Of a stretch of 64,000 nucleotides of DNA, positions 52,165 through 61,500 are shown in pieces. Numbering within the stretch: position 1 is the stretch's first letter; each line of letters opens with the position of its first letter. The DNA comes from Oxalobacteraceae bacterium OTU3CAMAD1 (lineage in GTDB: Bacteria; Pseudomonadota; Gammaproteobacteria; Burkholderiales; Burkholderiaceae_D), in contig CP099650.1 of NCBI GenBank assembly GCA_024123915.1, positions 1,426,001-1,490,000 of the forward strand. Direction: 5' to 3'. Made by a program: the position numbers and the translations under genes. The notes beneath the pieces are model-generated. The model saw only the letters and a list, made by a program, of their open reading frames with translations. It was not told the DNA's origin and did not search any database.

Positions 52165-53457
52165 TCACCCCGCGAGCTTTTTGAACACCCGGCCCGCCGC
52201 CGCGATGGTCTCGTCGATCACCGCGTCGCTATGCTGCGCCGAGACGAAACCCGCCTCGAACGCGGCCGGCGCGAAATACACGCCCTCGTCGAGCATCGCG
52301 TGGAAGAAGGCGTTGAAGCGGGCGCGGTCGCCGGCCATCATCTCGGCGTAATTGTTCGGTGGCGTCTCGCTGAAATACAAACCGAACATGCCACCCACGG
52401 AATCGGCGCAGAACACCACGCCGGCCGCCTTGGCCGCCTCGGTCAACCCCGCCGCCAGGCGCGACGCCGTGGCGCTCAGTTTCTCGTAGAACCCCGGCTC
52501 CTGGATGAGCTTCAACGTCGTCATGCCGGCCGCCACCGCCACCGGATTGCCCGACAACGTGCCCGCCTGGTAGACGGCGCCCAGCGGCGCCATATTGCCC
52601 ATCAACTCCGCGCTGCCGCCGAAGGCCGCCACCGGCAAGCCGCCGCCGATCACCTTGCCCAGCGCCGTCAGATCTGGTTTGATGCCGTACAGTTCCTGCG
52701 CGCCGCCCAGCGCCACGCGGAAGCCGCACATCACCTCGTCGAAGATCAACACCGCGCCGTGCTTGGTGCACAGCGCCCGCATCGCCCGCAGGAAGGCCTC
52801 GCTGGCCTTGATCAGGTTCATATTGCCGGCCACCGGTTCGACGATGACGCAGGCGATGTCGTCGCCGAACGAGGCGAACGCCTCTTCCAGCTGTTCGACG
52901 TTGTTATAGTCCAGCACCAATGTGTGCTTGACGAAGTCCTCCGGCACGCCGGCCGACGTCGGATTGCCGAAGGTGAGCAGGCCGCTGCCCGCCTTGACCA
53001 GCAGCGAATCGGCGTGGCCGTGGTAGCAGCCCTCGAACTTGACGATCTTGTCGCGGCCCGTTGCGCCGCGCGCCAGGCGCAGCGCGCTCATGGTCGCCTC
53101 GGTGCCCGACGATACCAGGCGCACCTGCTCGATCGACGGCACCAGGCGGCAGATCTCCTCGGCCATTAGCACTTCGCCCTCGGTCGGCGCGCCGAACGAC
53201 AGGCCGCGCGCGGCCGCTTCCTGCACCGCCTTGACCACCAGTGGATGCGCGTGGCCGACGATGGCCGGACCCCAGGAGCCGATGTAGTCGATATAGCGCT
53301 TGTCGTCGGCGTCCCAGAAGTACGGCCCTTCGGCGCGGGTGATGAAGCGCGGCGTGCCGCCGACCGAACGGAAGGCGCGCACCGGCGAGTTGACGCCGCC
53401 CGGCGTGGTTTTCTGGGCGCGTTCGAACAGGGTGTCGTTTTTGGAGATCGTGGTCAT
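52165..53457 (-). CDS. hemL: Glutamate-1-semialdehyde 2,1-aminomutase
   Basis: A 430-residue PLP-dependent enzyme that makes 5-aminolevulinate for heme synthesis. Signs are [18 protein letters not shown] with the PLP-contacting Asp, the lysine in [18 protein letters not shown] that binds PLP, and [18 protein letters not shown] at the N-terminus. Length is normal. The ThiD-like gene lies upstream on the same strand, with 43 bases between. Confidence 0.97.
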   Translation of the reverse strand: MTTISKNDTLFERAQKTTPGGVNSPVRAFRSVGGTPRFITRAEGPYFWDADDKRYIDYIGSWGPAIVGHAHPLVVKAVQEAAARGLSFGAPTEGEVLMAEEICRLVPSIEQVRLVSSGTEATMSALRLARGATGRDKIVKFEGCYHGHADSLLVKAGSGLLTFGNPTSAGVPEDFVKHTLVLDYNNVEQLEEAFASFGDDIACVIVEPVAGNMNLIKASEAFLRAMRALCTKHGAVLIFDEVMCGFRVALGGAQELYGIKPDLTALGKVIGGGLPVAAFGGSAELMGNMAPLGAVYQAGTLSGNPVAVAAGMTTLKLIQEPGFYEKLSATASRLAAGLTEAAKAAGVVFCADSVGGMFGLYFSETPPNNYAEMMAGDRARFNAFFHAMLDEGVYFAPAAFEAGFVSAQHSDAVIDETIAAAGRVFKKLAG

Positions 53458-53500
53458 GTTGGCATCTTCAATATCAGGGGTGTGGACGGCGTGTGCCTGA

Positions 53501-54352
53501 CTACTGCATGTCGGCGGCCGTGGTCAGCAAATGGAAAAAGCGGTTGGGCACGAACTTGCCCATGCCGTAGCGCTGCGCGTGCGCCAGCGCGCCGACGGTG
53601 TATTCCTGCGCCGCCGCCACCGCCTCGGGCACGTCGGCGCCACGCGCCATGAACGCGGTGATCGCCGCCGACAAGGTGCCGCCGGCGCCGAGGAAGGGCC
53701 CCGGCAGGTGCTGCCAGGCGTCGTGGCTGATCATGCCCTCGGCGCCGAACAGGGTATTGGCCAGGATGTTGGGCGATGTCGCGTCGCCTTGCGGCGTGCC
53801 GGCGGCGGTGCCGGTGACGAGCACGAACTCGCAGCCCAACGCCAGCAGGTGTTCGACGTCCGATTCGAGCGTGTCCTCGGCGCCTTCGCGCCAGGTCTCG
53901 GCCAGCCGGCCCAGTTCCACCAGCGACAGCATCAGCAAGGTCGCCTGCGGCACCAGCAGCTGGCGCACGGCGGTGAGCAGCTCCTCGGCGTCGTCGTCGG
54001 GCAGGTCGGGCAGGCGGCTGCTGAATGGATCGAGGATCAGCGGCGCGTCCGGATAGTCGGACAGGATCTCGGCGATCGCCGCCACCTGCTCGACATTGGT
54101 CAGCGCGCCGACCTTGAAGGCCGCCATGGTCATGTCCTCCAGGACCACGCGGGCCTGGTCGGAGACCCAGTCGGGATCGATTTCCTGCACGTCCTCGACA
54201 CGCGCACTGTCGCCGATCAGCAACGCGGTGGTGACCGCCAGTCCGGTGCAGGAGAGGGCCGAAAAAGCCGCCAGGTCGGCCTGGACGCCCATCGCGCCGG
54301 CCGGATCGGCAGCGCCGAAGCTTAATATGAGAGGAGAAGTTTGGTTTTGCAC
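53501..54352 (-). CDS. ThiD-like hydroxymethylpyrimidine kinase with altered active site
   Basis: A 283-residue ribokinase-superfamily protein related to ThiD (phosphorylation of HMP and HMP-P for thiamine). Residues [18 protein letters not shown] match the family's SDPSGGAGIQADLK phrase, and [13 protein letters not shown] (G225) matches the GTGCTLSAAIAA phrase. The active-site cysteine is replaced by glycine, and the N-terminal loop is also altered. It may be a specialised kinase. It lies between hemL and the divergent rubredoxin gene. Confidence 0.8.
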   Translation of the reverse strand: MQNQTSPLILSFGAADPAGAMGVQADLAAFSALSCTGLAVTTALLIGDSARVEDVQEIDPDWVSDQARVVLEDMTMAAFKVGALTNVEQVAAIAEILSDYPDAPLILDPFSSRLPDLPDDDAEELLTAVRQLLVPQATLLMLSLVELGRLAETWREGAEDTLESDVEHLLALGCEFVLVTGTAAGTPQGDATSPNILANTLFGAEGMISHDAWQHLPGPFLGAGGTLSAAITAFMARGADVPEAVAAAQEYTVGALAHAQRYGMGKFVPNRFFHLLTTAADMQ

Positions 54353-54409
54353 GGCTGGTAGATTAAGATACCTAATTCAGCATTTTACTTGATTGAAGGG
54401 TGGCAGAAC

Positions 54410-54601
54410 GTGAGTAGCAATGAAACAACGCAGGAGTTCCAGACCTGGATGTGCCTGATCTGTGGCTGGATCTACGACGAGCAGGCCGGACTCCCGGACG
54501 AAGGCATCGCCCCCGGCACCCGCTGGGCCGACGTGCCAATGAACTGGAGCTGCCCGGAATGCGGCGCCCGCAAGGACGATTTCGAGATGGTCTCCATCTG
54601 A
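54410..54601 (+). CDS. Rubredoxin
   Basis: A 63-residue electron-transfer protein with one Fe(Cys)4 site: CLICG near the start and CPECG later. Spacing and the WADVPMNW aromatic region are typical. I chose GTG 54410, with AAGGG about 10 bases upstream; TTG 54389 in the same frame has no good site. It is divergent from the ThiD-like gene and upstream of pilG. Confidence 0.93.
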   Translation: MSSNETTQEFQTWMCLICGWIYDEQAGLPDEGIAPGTRWADVPMNWSCPECGARKDDFEMVSI

Positions 54602-54710
54602 CACAAGCCGGCGCGTGTTGATTTTATCCGGCCAAGGGCGGCCGGCGCCAGCAAGGCGCGCCGGCCGCTCCGCCTATGCTATCGTGTAGCATCATCCCAG
54701 CGATTCGATT

Positions 54711-55133
54711 ATGACGACCACGCCGCAAGCTAATGTGCCCGATTCGGCCCTGAAAATCATGGTGATCGACGATAGCAGCACGATACGTCGATCGGCCGAG
54801 ATATTCCTGAGCCAGGCCGGCTACCAGGTGGTGCTGGCCGAAGACGGCTTCGACGCCCTGGCCAAGATCAACGACCACCACCCGGCGCTGGTGTTTTGCG
54901 ACATCCTGATGCCGCGCCTGGACGGGTACCAGACCTGCGCCCTGATCAAGAAAAGCGCGAAATTCCATGCCACGCCGGTGCTGATGCTGTCCTCCAAGGA
55001 CGGCCTGTTCGACCGCGCGCGCGGCGCGATGGTCGGCTCGGCCGCCTATCTGACCAAACCTTTTACCAAGGACAGCCTGCTGGCCGCCGTGCGCGAGCAC
55101 ACCGGCGGCGCGTCCGTCCCGTCACCAGAATAA
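54711..55133 (+). CDS. pilG: Type IV pilus response regulator PilG
   Basis: A 140-residue single-domain receiver of the Chp system. VIDDSSTIRRSAEIFL and the phospho-acceptor Asp in VFCDILMPRLDGY are visible, followed by LSSKD and LTKPFTK. PilG is thought to promote pilus extension and twitching. It is the first gene of the pilGHIJ-chpA cluster. Confidence 0.93.
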   Translation: MTTTPQANVPDSALKIMVIDDSSTIRRSAEIFLSQAGYQVVLAEDGFDALAKINDHHPALVFCDILMPRLDGYQTCALIKKSAKFHATPVLMLSSKDGLFDRARGAMVGSAAYLTKPFTKDSLLAAVREHTGGASVPSPE

Positions 55134-55152
55134 GAAAACCACAGAGGGAATT

Positions 55153-55518
55153 ATGGCCATACACCGCATTTTGATCGTCGACGACTCGCCCACCGAACGT
55201 TACTATCTGACCGATATCCTGGTGCGCAACGGCTTTTCGGTGTCCGTGGCCGAAAACGGCGAGGAGGCGCTGGCCAAGATCAAGGCCGACAAGCCGGAGC
55301 TGATCCTGATGGACGTGGTCATGCCCGGCGCGAACGGCTTCCAGGTCACCCGCTCGATCGCCCGCGACCCGGAGCTGCAGGATGTGCCGGTGATTATCTG
55401 TTCCAGCAAAAACCAGGAGACCGACCGCATTTGGGGCCTGCGCCAGGGCGCGCGCGATTACCTGGTCAAGCCGGTCGACGCGGCCGATCTGCTGGCCAAA
55501 ATCGCCGCCCTGGGCTAG
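55153..55518 (+). CDS. pilH: Type IV pilus response regulator PilH
   Basis: A 121-residue receiver with VDDSPTERYYLTDIL, the phospho-acceptor Asp in LILMDVVMPGANG and YLVKPVDA. It is the second response regulator of the Chp system and may act as a phosphate sink or retraction regulator. It starts 19 bases after pilG. Confidence 0.93.
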   Translation: MAIHRILIVDDSPTERYYLTDILVRNGFSVSVAENGEEALAKIKADKPELILMDVVMPGANGFQVTRSIARDPELQDVPVIICSSKNQETDRIWGLRQGARDYLVKPVDAADLLAKIAALG

Positions 55519-55521
55519 GCG

Positions 55522-56097
55522 ATGAATAGCCGCACGCCAGATGGCGCCACCCCGCCGGCCGGCACGGAACGCCGCAGCCGCCTGCGCCAGTACCAGGTGC
55601 AGCTGCTCGAGCGCATGCAGGCCGCCAAGACCGGCGCCAATGTCGGCGGGCGCGAACTGGGTGTGCTGATCGGCGGCCGTCTGTGCCTGCTGGACCTGAC
55701 CCAGATCGGCGAGATCGTGCCGCCGCAGCCGGTGACGCCGGTGCCGCTGACGCGGGACTGGTACCAGGGCCTGGCCAATATACGCGGCAACCTGACCGGC
55801 GTGATCGACCTGGCGCGCTACCAGGGGCAGGACACCGGCGCCGACGACATCGCCGTGTCGGAGCGCCGCTTCATCACCTTCGCGCCGGGGCTGGGCTTTA
55901 ACTGCGCGTTGCTGGCCGGCCGCGTGCTGGGCCTGCGCAAGCTGGCCGACATGCGGGCCGTGACCGACGCGCAGGCGGCCGAACCGGCGCGCGCGTGGTG
56001 CGGCCAGCATTTCGACGACGCCGAAGGCCAGCGCTGGACCCGGATCGACCTGGCGCAGCTGGTGCGCGAGCCCGGTTTTCTGCAGGTTGGCTTGTGA
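55522..56097 (+). CDS. pilI: CheW-like adaptor PilI
   Basis: A 191-residue CheW-domain protein that would join the receptor PilJ to the kinase ChpA. Typical phrases are IGEIVPPQPVTPVPLT, WYQGLANIRGNLTGVIDL and LAGRVLGLRKL. It begins 3 bases after pilH. Confidence 0.9.
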   Translation: MNSRTPDGATPPAGTERRSRLRQYQVQLLERMQAAKTGANVGGRELGVLIGGRLCLLDLTQIGEIVPPQPVTPVPLTRDWYQGLANIRGNLTGVIDLARYQGQDTGADDIAVSERRFITFAPGLGFNCALLAGRVLGLRKLADMRAVTDAQAAEPARAWCGQHFDDAEGQRWTRIDLAQLVREPGFLQVGL

Positions 56098-56183
56098 TGC
56101 ACGTACACTGCGGGTGACGGGGACCAAACGGGCGGAGGGCAGGCCGCATCGCGGTCGCATAAAATTAATCCGGAGAGGGTGGA

Positions 56184-58499
56184 ATGGCTTTCAAGATGGG
56201 TAGTTTCTCGAATGGCAACCGGAATGCCGACCAGGATGGGACCGCGAATTCGGAATTTGGGGAGGCCGGCGATTCGCAGTTCATGCATGCCGCCGCCGAT
56301 ACCGCCGATACCGCCGACACCAGCGCCGAGGGCGGCGCCCCGCTGCGCTTGCGCGACGCGCTGGGCCGCCTGGGCACGCGCGGGACTTCCTCCGAAACCG
56401 GCGCAGGCCTTAAACTGCCGCTGATCGGCCATCTGCCGGCGCAGCGCCAATTGAGCATTTTGTCGACCGCGCTGGCCGTCAGCCTTGGCGCGAGCGCGGT
56501 GTTCGTCGCGCTTAACACCATCCACAGTAACAACCGCTCGACGCAGACCCAGATCGCCAGCGACGCGCTGATGCACTCCCAGCGCATCGGCAAGGCGGCG
56601 CCGAACGCCGTGCAGGGCAGCGCCGAGGGCTTCCGCCAGCTCGAGGAAAGCCGCAAGGAACTCAATAACGACATCAAGCTGATGACGCGCGGCGGCACGT
56701 ATCAGGGCCGCGACATCGGCGAGCCGCGCGCCGATCTGGCGCCCGTCGTGCTGGCCGCGAGCAAGCAATGGAGCGCGACCGACATCGCCGCCGACACCAT
56801 CCTGACCCTCAAGGCGGACCTGAGCGGCGTCGACAAGACGCTGCAAAGACTGAACACGATGTCGCCCGACCTGCTGGCGCGCACGGAGGAAATCACCGCC
56901 ATCAAGCTGCAGCGCGGCGGCACGGGGCGCGAGCTGGCCGCGCTGGGCGGGCTGTCCATGCTGACCCAGCGCATGAGCCGTGGCGCCAGCGAATTCCTGA
57001 CCGCCGGCGGCATCAGTTCGGAGACGGCGTTCCAGCTGGGCCGCGACACGACGGTGTTCCGCAACACGGTCGACGGTTTCCTCAACGGCAGCGCGCCGCT
57101 GGGGATCGCCGCCGTGCGTGATCCGGACCTGCGCGAGAAATTCACCTCCCTCAAAGGCGACTTCGAGGAATATCAAAAGCTGGTGACGGCGATCCTCAAC
57201 AAACTGGATAAATTCAGCGCCGCCAAAACCGCCGAGCAGCTGATCTTCAACGACAACGAAGCGCTGCGCCAACGCCTGTCGGTGCTGCAGCAGGCCTACC
57301 GCGAAGACCAGGATTCGCTCGGCCTGACGTTCTGGCTGATGGTGGCCGGCGGCTTGCTGACCCTGGTCATGGCGGCGGCCATCGGCCGCGTGCTGTTGAT
57401 GGACTCCCACAACCGCACGCGCGGCGCCGACCGCCGCCGCCAGGAGGCGGAAGCGATGCGCCAGCAGTCGCAGCGCAAGGAGGAGGAAGCCAAGGCCATG
57501 AACGATCAAAACCAGGCGGCGATCCTGCGCCTGATGAACGAGCTGCAGGAAGTGGCCGACGGCGACCTGACGGTGCAGGCCACCGTGTCCGAGGACATCA
57601 CCGGCGCGATCGCCGACTCGGTCAACTACACGGTCGAGGAGTTGCGCGGGCTGGTGGGGCGCGTGACGGTGACGGCGGAGCAGGTGACCAAGGCGTCCAC
57701 GCACGCGCAAAACATCGCCAGCAACCTGTTGCAGGCGTCGCAACGGCAGTCGCGCGAGATCCAGGACGCCAGCGCCACCGTGGCCAAGATGGCCAACGAG
57801 ATCACCGACGTGTCGCGCTCGGCCAGCGAATCGGCCGACGTCGCGCGCCAGTCGGTGGCGGCGGCGCAGCAGGGGTCGACGGCGGTGGAAAACGCCATCA
57901 AGGGCATGCACGAGATCCGCGACCAGATCCAGGACACCTCCAAGCGCATCAAGCGGCTGGGCGAGTCGTCGCAGGAGATCGGCGAGATCACCGAGCTCAT
58001 TTCCGACATCACCGAACAGACCAACGTGCTGGCGCTGAACGCGGCGATCCAGGCCGCGTCGGCCGGCGAGGCGGGGCGCGGCTTCTCGGTCGTGGCGGAG
58101 GAAGTGCAGCGGCTGGCGGAGCGCTCGGCCGAAGCGGCCAAGCAGATCGGCGCGCTGGTGCGCACCATTCAGACCGATACCCACGACGCGGTGGCGGCGA
58201 TGGAGAAATCGACGCAGGGCGTGGTCGAGGGCGCGCGCCTGTCCGACGCGGCCGGCGCGGCGCTGAACGACATTTCGCAGGTGTCGAACCGGCTGGCCGA
58301 ACTGATTTCCGGGATCTCGCTCGCCACCGGCCAGCAGGCGACATCGGCCAACGGCGTGGCGCACAATATCCAGCACATCTTGACGGTGACCGAGCAGACG
58401 CAGGACGGCACGCAGCAAACCGCGCAATCGATCCATAAACTGTCGGTGCTGGCGCAGGAATTGAAAAACTCGGTGGCGCGATTCCGCATCGCGTCCTGA
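56184..58499 (+). CDS. pilJ: Pilus chemoreceptor PilJ
   Basis: A 771-residue methyl-accepting protein. A long N-terminal cytoplasmic stretch (about 1-85) precedes a transmembrane helix (about 92-112), then PilJ-type periplasmic helices, a second transmembrane helix (about 380-410), HAMP, and a signalling domain with tip [24 protein letters not shown]. The N-terminus is long for the family and rich in Asp, Ala and Thr ([15 protein letters not shown] near 35). It is the likely receptor for ChpA. Confidence 0.93.
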   Translation: MAFKMGSFSNGNRNADQDGTANSEFGEAGDSQFMHAAADTADTADTSAEGGAPLRLRDALGRLGTRGTSSETGAGLKLPLIGHLPAQRQLSILSTALAVSLGASAVFVALNTIHSNNRSTQTQIASDALMHSQRIGKAAPNAVQGSAEGFRQLEESRKELNNDIKLMTRGGTYQGRDIGEPRADLAPVVLAASKQWSATDIAADTILTLKADLSGVDKTLQRLNTMSPDLLARTEEITAIKLQRGGTGRELAALGGLSMLTQRMSRGASEFLTAGGISSETAFQLGRDTTVFRNTVDGFLNGSAPLGIAAVRDPDLREKFTSLKGDFEEYQKLVTAILNKLDKFSAAKTAEQLIFNDNEALRQRLSVLQQAYREDQDSLGLTFWLMVAGGLLTLVMAAAIGRVLLMDSHNRTRGADRRRQEAEAMRQQSQRKEEEAKAMNDQNQAAILRLMNELQEVADGDLTVQATVSEDITGAIADSVNYTVEELRGLVGRVTVTAEQVTKASTHAQNIASNLLQASQRQSREIQDASATVAKMANEITDVSRSASESADVARQSVAAAQQGSTAVENAIKGMHEIRDQIQDTSKRIKRLGESSQEIGEITELISDITEQTNVLALNAAIQAASAGEAGRGFSVVAEEVQRLAERSAEAAKQIGALVRTIQTDTHDAVAAMEKSTQGVVEGARLSDAAGAALNDISQVSNRLAELISGISLATGQQATSANGVAHNIQHILTVTEQTQDGTQQTAQSIHKLSVLAQELKNSVARFRIAS

Positions 58500-58537
58500 A
58501 CGCACGCCGCGCACCTCATTGAAAGGCCTAGGCAAGC

Positions 58538-61500
58538 ATGACCACAACTGATTTTTCGACACCACCACAACCGCAATTGGATACCGGCCCCCTGTCCTGG
58601 GTGATGGTCGAGATCCGGGAGTCGCTGGCGCGCTCCAGGACCGCGCTGGTCGAGGCGGGCGGCAGGGCGGCGGAAGATCAGGCGACGCAGCTGCAGCATG
58701 CGAAATCGCATTTGCACCAGGCCCATGGCGCGCTGCAGATGGTCGACATCGACGGCGTAAGCCAGATGACGGAGTTGGCCGAGGCGGCGCTGGACCGGTT
58801 CAAGGCCGGCACGGTCAAGTGCAGCACCGACAATGTGGAGGCGGTGTCGCAGCTGTATCAGGCGCTGGTCGAGTATCTGGAGGAGCTGCTGGAGGGCGCG
58901 CCGTCGCAGCCGGCCAGGCTTTTCCCTTACTACCGCGCGGTGCAGGAGATGATAGGCGCCGACCGGATACACCCGGCGGACCTGTTCTTCCCCGATTTGT
59001 CCGGCGCGCCGGGCGCCGATGACGCCGAAAGCGGCGAGGGCGCCGAGGCGGCGGCCGACGGGTTGGTCGACTATTCCGCGTATCGCCAGCGTTTCGAACG
59101 CGCGCTGCTGCCTTATATGAAAAGCACGGAACCGGCGCAGCAGCGGGAACACGCCGCCGCGCTGCTCGACGCCGTGAAGCTGGTGGCCGATGCGCAGCGC
59201 GACCACAAGGCCCGCACCTTCTGGCTGGCGATGCAGGGCTTCGCCGAGTTGGTGGCCGGCGGCGAACTGGCGGGCGGCCTGTATGTGAAGCAGCTGTTCG
59301 GGTTGATCAATCTGCAAATCCGCCGTCTGAGCCAGGGCACCGTGGCGCAGCCGGACACGATGTTGCGCGACGCGCTGTTCTTCATCGCGGCGGCCGGCGC
59401 GGACACCGAATCGCCGACGGCGAGGAAGATGCGCGCGGTGTTCGCGCTCGACGGCCTGGCGCCGGCCGATTACGAGACCCGCCGCTACGGCCAGATCGAC
59501 AACGAGGCGCTGGAGCGCGCCAGGACCGGCATGGCGCAGGCCAAGGCCAGTTGGGACAGGCTTGCCGAGGCGGAGATCGATCCCGGTCTGGACGCGGCGT
59601 TCGACACCGCGCTGGCTGACGTCGCGGGCGAATGCGACAAGCTCAATATTCCGGCCCTCAGCGCGCTGATGCGCCAGTTGGCCGATGTGGCGCGCACCGC
59701 CGTCTCGGCCGGGCGCAGCGAGGAGCTGGCGCTGGAGATGGCGACCGCGCTGCTGTTCGCCGAGCATGGCCTTGAGCAGATCCGCCACCTGCCGGCCGAT
59801 TTCGCGGCGAACGCCGATACGATAGGCGCCCGGCTGCTGGCGCTGGTGTCCGGCGATACGCCGCCGGAGCCGGCGCAGTGGCAGAGCGGCCTGGCGCGGC
59901 AGATGCGGCAGGACGACACCGCGATCGCGCTGGCGCTGGAAATGAAGACCGGCTTGCGCCAGGTGGAGAAGGTGCTCGACGAGTACTACATCGATCCGTC
60001 CAAGCGCCCGTCGCTGGCGGAACTCGATCCGGTGCTGCACCAGTTGCAGGGCGCGCTGGCGATGCTCGATCAGGAAGATGCGATGAAGGCGGCGCAGCAC
60101 GTCAAGGCCGGGGTGCTGTCGCTGGCCGCCGGCGGCGGCGATTCCGCGCAGGAGCAGAAGGCGCTGGATGACATCGCGCAGAATGTTGGCGCGCTGGGAT
60201 TTTTTGTCGACATGCTGGCGCAGAACGCGGCCGGCGCGCGCGAGCGTTTTGCCTTCGACGCGCAGCAGGGGACCTTCCGTTCGGTGCCGTTCAAGAAGAT
60301 GGCGGAGTCGGAGTCGATACCGGTGCTGGATCAGGAGGTTGTGGCACCGGCGCCGGCATCGATGCCGGCCGAAGCGCCGCCGCCCGCCGCCAGCGACGCG
60401 GCGGTGGAGGCGGAGCTGCTCGAGATCTTCATCGCCGAGGCGCGCGAGGTGCTGGACTTTGTCGATGAAACGCTGGCCAAGCCACGTTCTGAATCCGGCG
60501 GCGAGCAGTCCCTGATCATGTTGCGCCGCTCCTTCCACACGCTCAAGGGCAGCGGGCGGATGGTGGGGCTGAACCAGTTCGCCGACGCCGCGCATGCGGT
60601 CGAGCGGGTGATGAATACCTGGCTGGCCGAGGAGCGGCCTTCGTCCGATGCGCTGTTCGCGCTGCTGGCGGCCGCCGCGCGCGAGCTGGGTGCCTGGGTG
60701 GCGGAGTTGGCGTCCGCCGGCGTATCGGCCCGCAACGCCGACGCGTTGGTGGCCGCCGCCGCGCGTGTTCAGGAGGGGGGCGAATTCTTCATCGAGGAAG
60801 CCGCTCCGGCGGCGGAGGAAGCGCCCGGGGCGCCGGAGGCCTTCGTAGCACCGGAGGTCGCCGAGCCGCTGGAGATCGCCGAGCCGGCGCCGCCAGCGGC
60901 GGCGCCTTCCACCACCGGCAACGTCATCGAGTTCCCCACCGTGACGGCGCCGCTGGCGCCGCGCGACGACAACGTCAAGCATATCGGCGGGTTGGACATC
61001 CCCCTGCCGCTGTACAACATCTATCTGCACGAGACGGACGAACTGGTTCGCCTGTTGAAGCAGGACTTCGGCGAGTGGCGCCATGAACCGCGCCGCCCGG
61101 TCAATCCCGAGGCCTTGCAGGCGTCCCACACGCTGGCCGGCACTTCGGGCACGGTCGGCTTCAAGGTCTTGCGCGAAGTGGCGCTGGCGCTGGAGGCGAC
61201 GCTGCAATCGCTGCTGCCACCGGCTCCGCATCTGGACCAGGCGCAGCACGATCTGCTGGACTTCGCGATAGAGCGCATCCGCCAGATGCTACAGAGTTTT
61301 GCGCAGGGCGAGATGCCCGCCGCGCAGCCGGAGCTGATCGCCGCCTTGCAGCAGTTGAGCGAGGAACTGGCCGCCACGCCGCCCGGCGCCGGCCAGGATA
61401 TCGAGGCGCGTCTGGATGACCTGGTGGCAGAGACGATGGAAAACATCGCGTCGCCGCCGCAGCCGCCGGAGGCGGAGGAGACGCAGCTGGACCGCTTGTT

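Noticed and set aside
58169..61249. Long minus-strand frame opposite pilJ and chpA
   Set aside because: It crosses the pilJ-chpA boundary and conflicts with the clear plus-strand domains.
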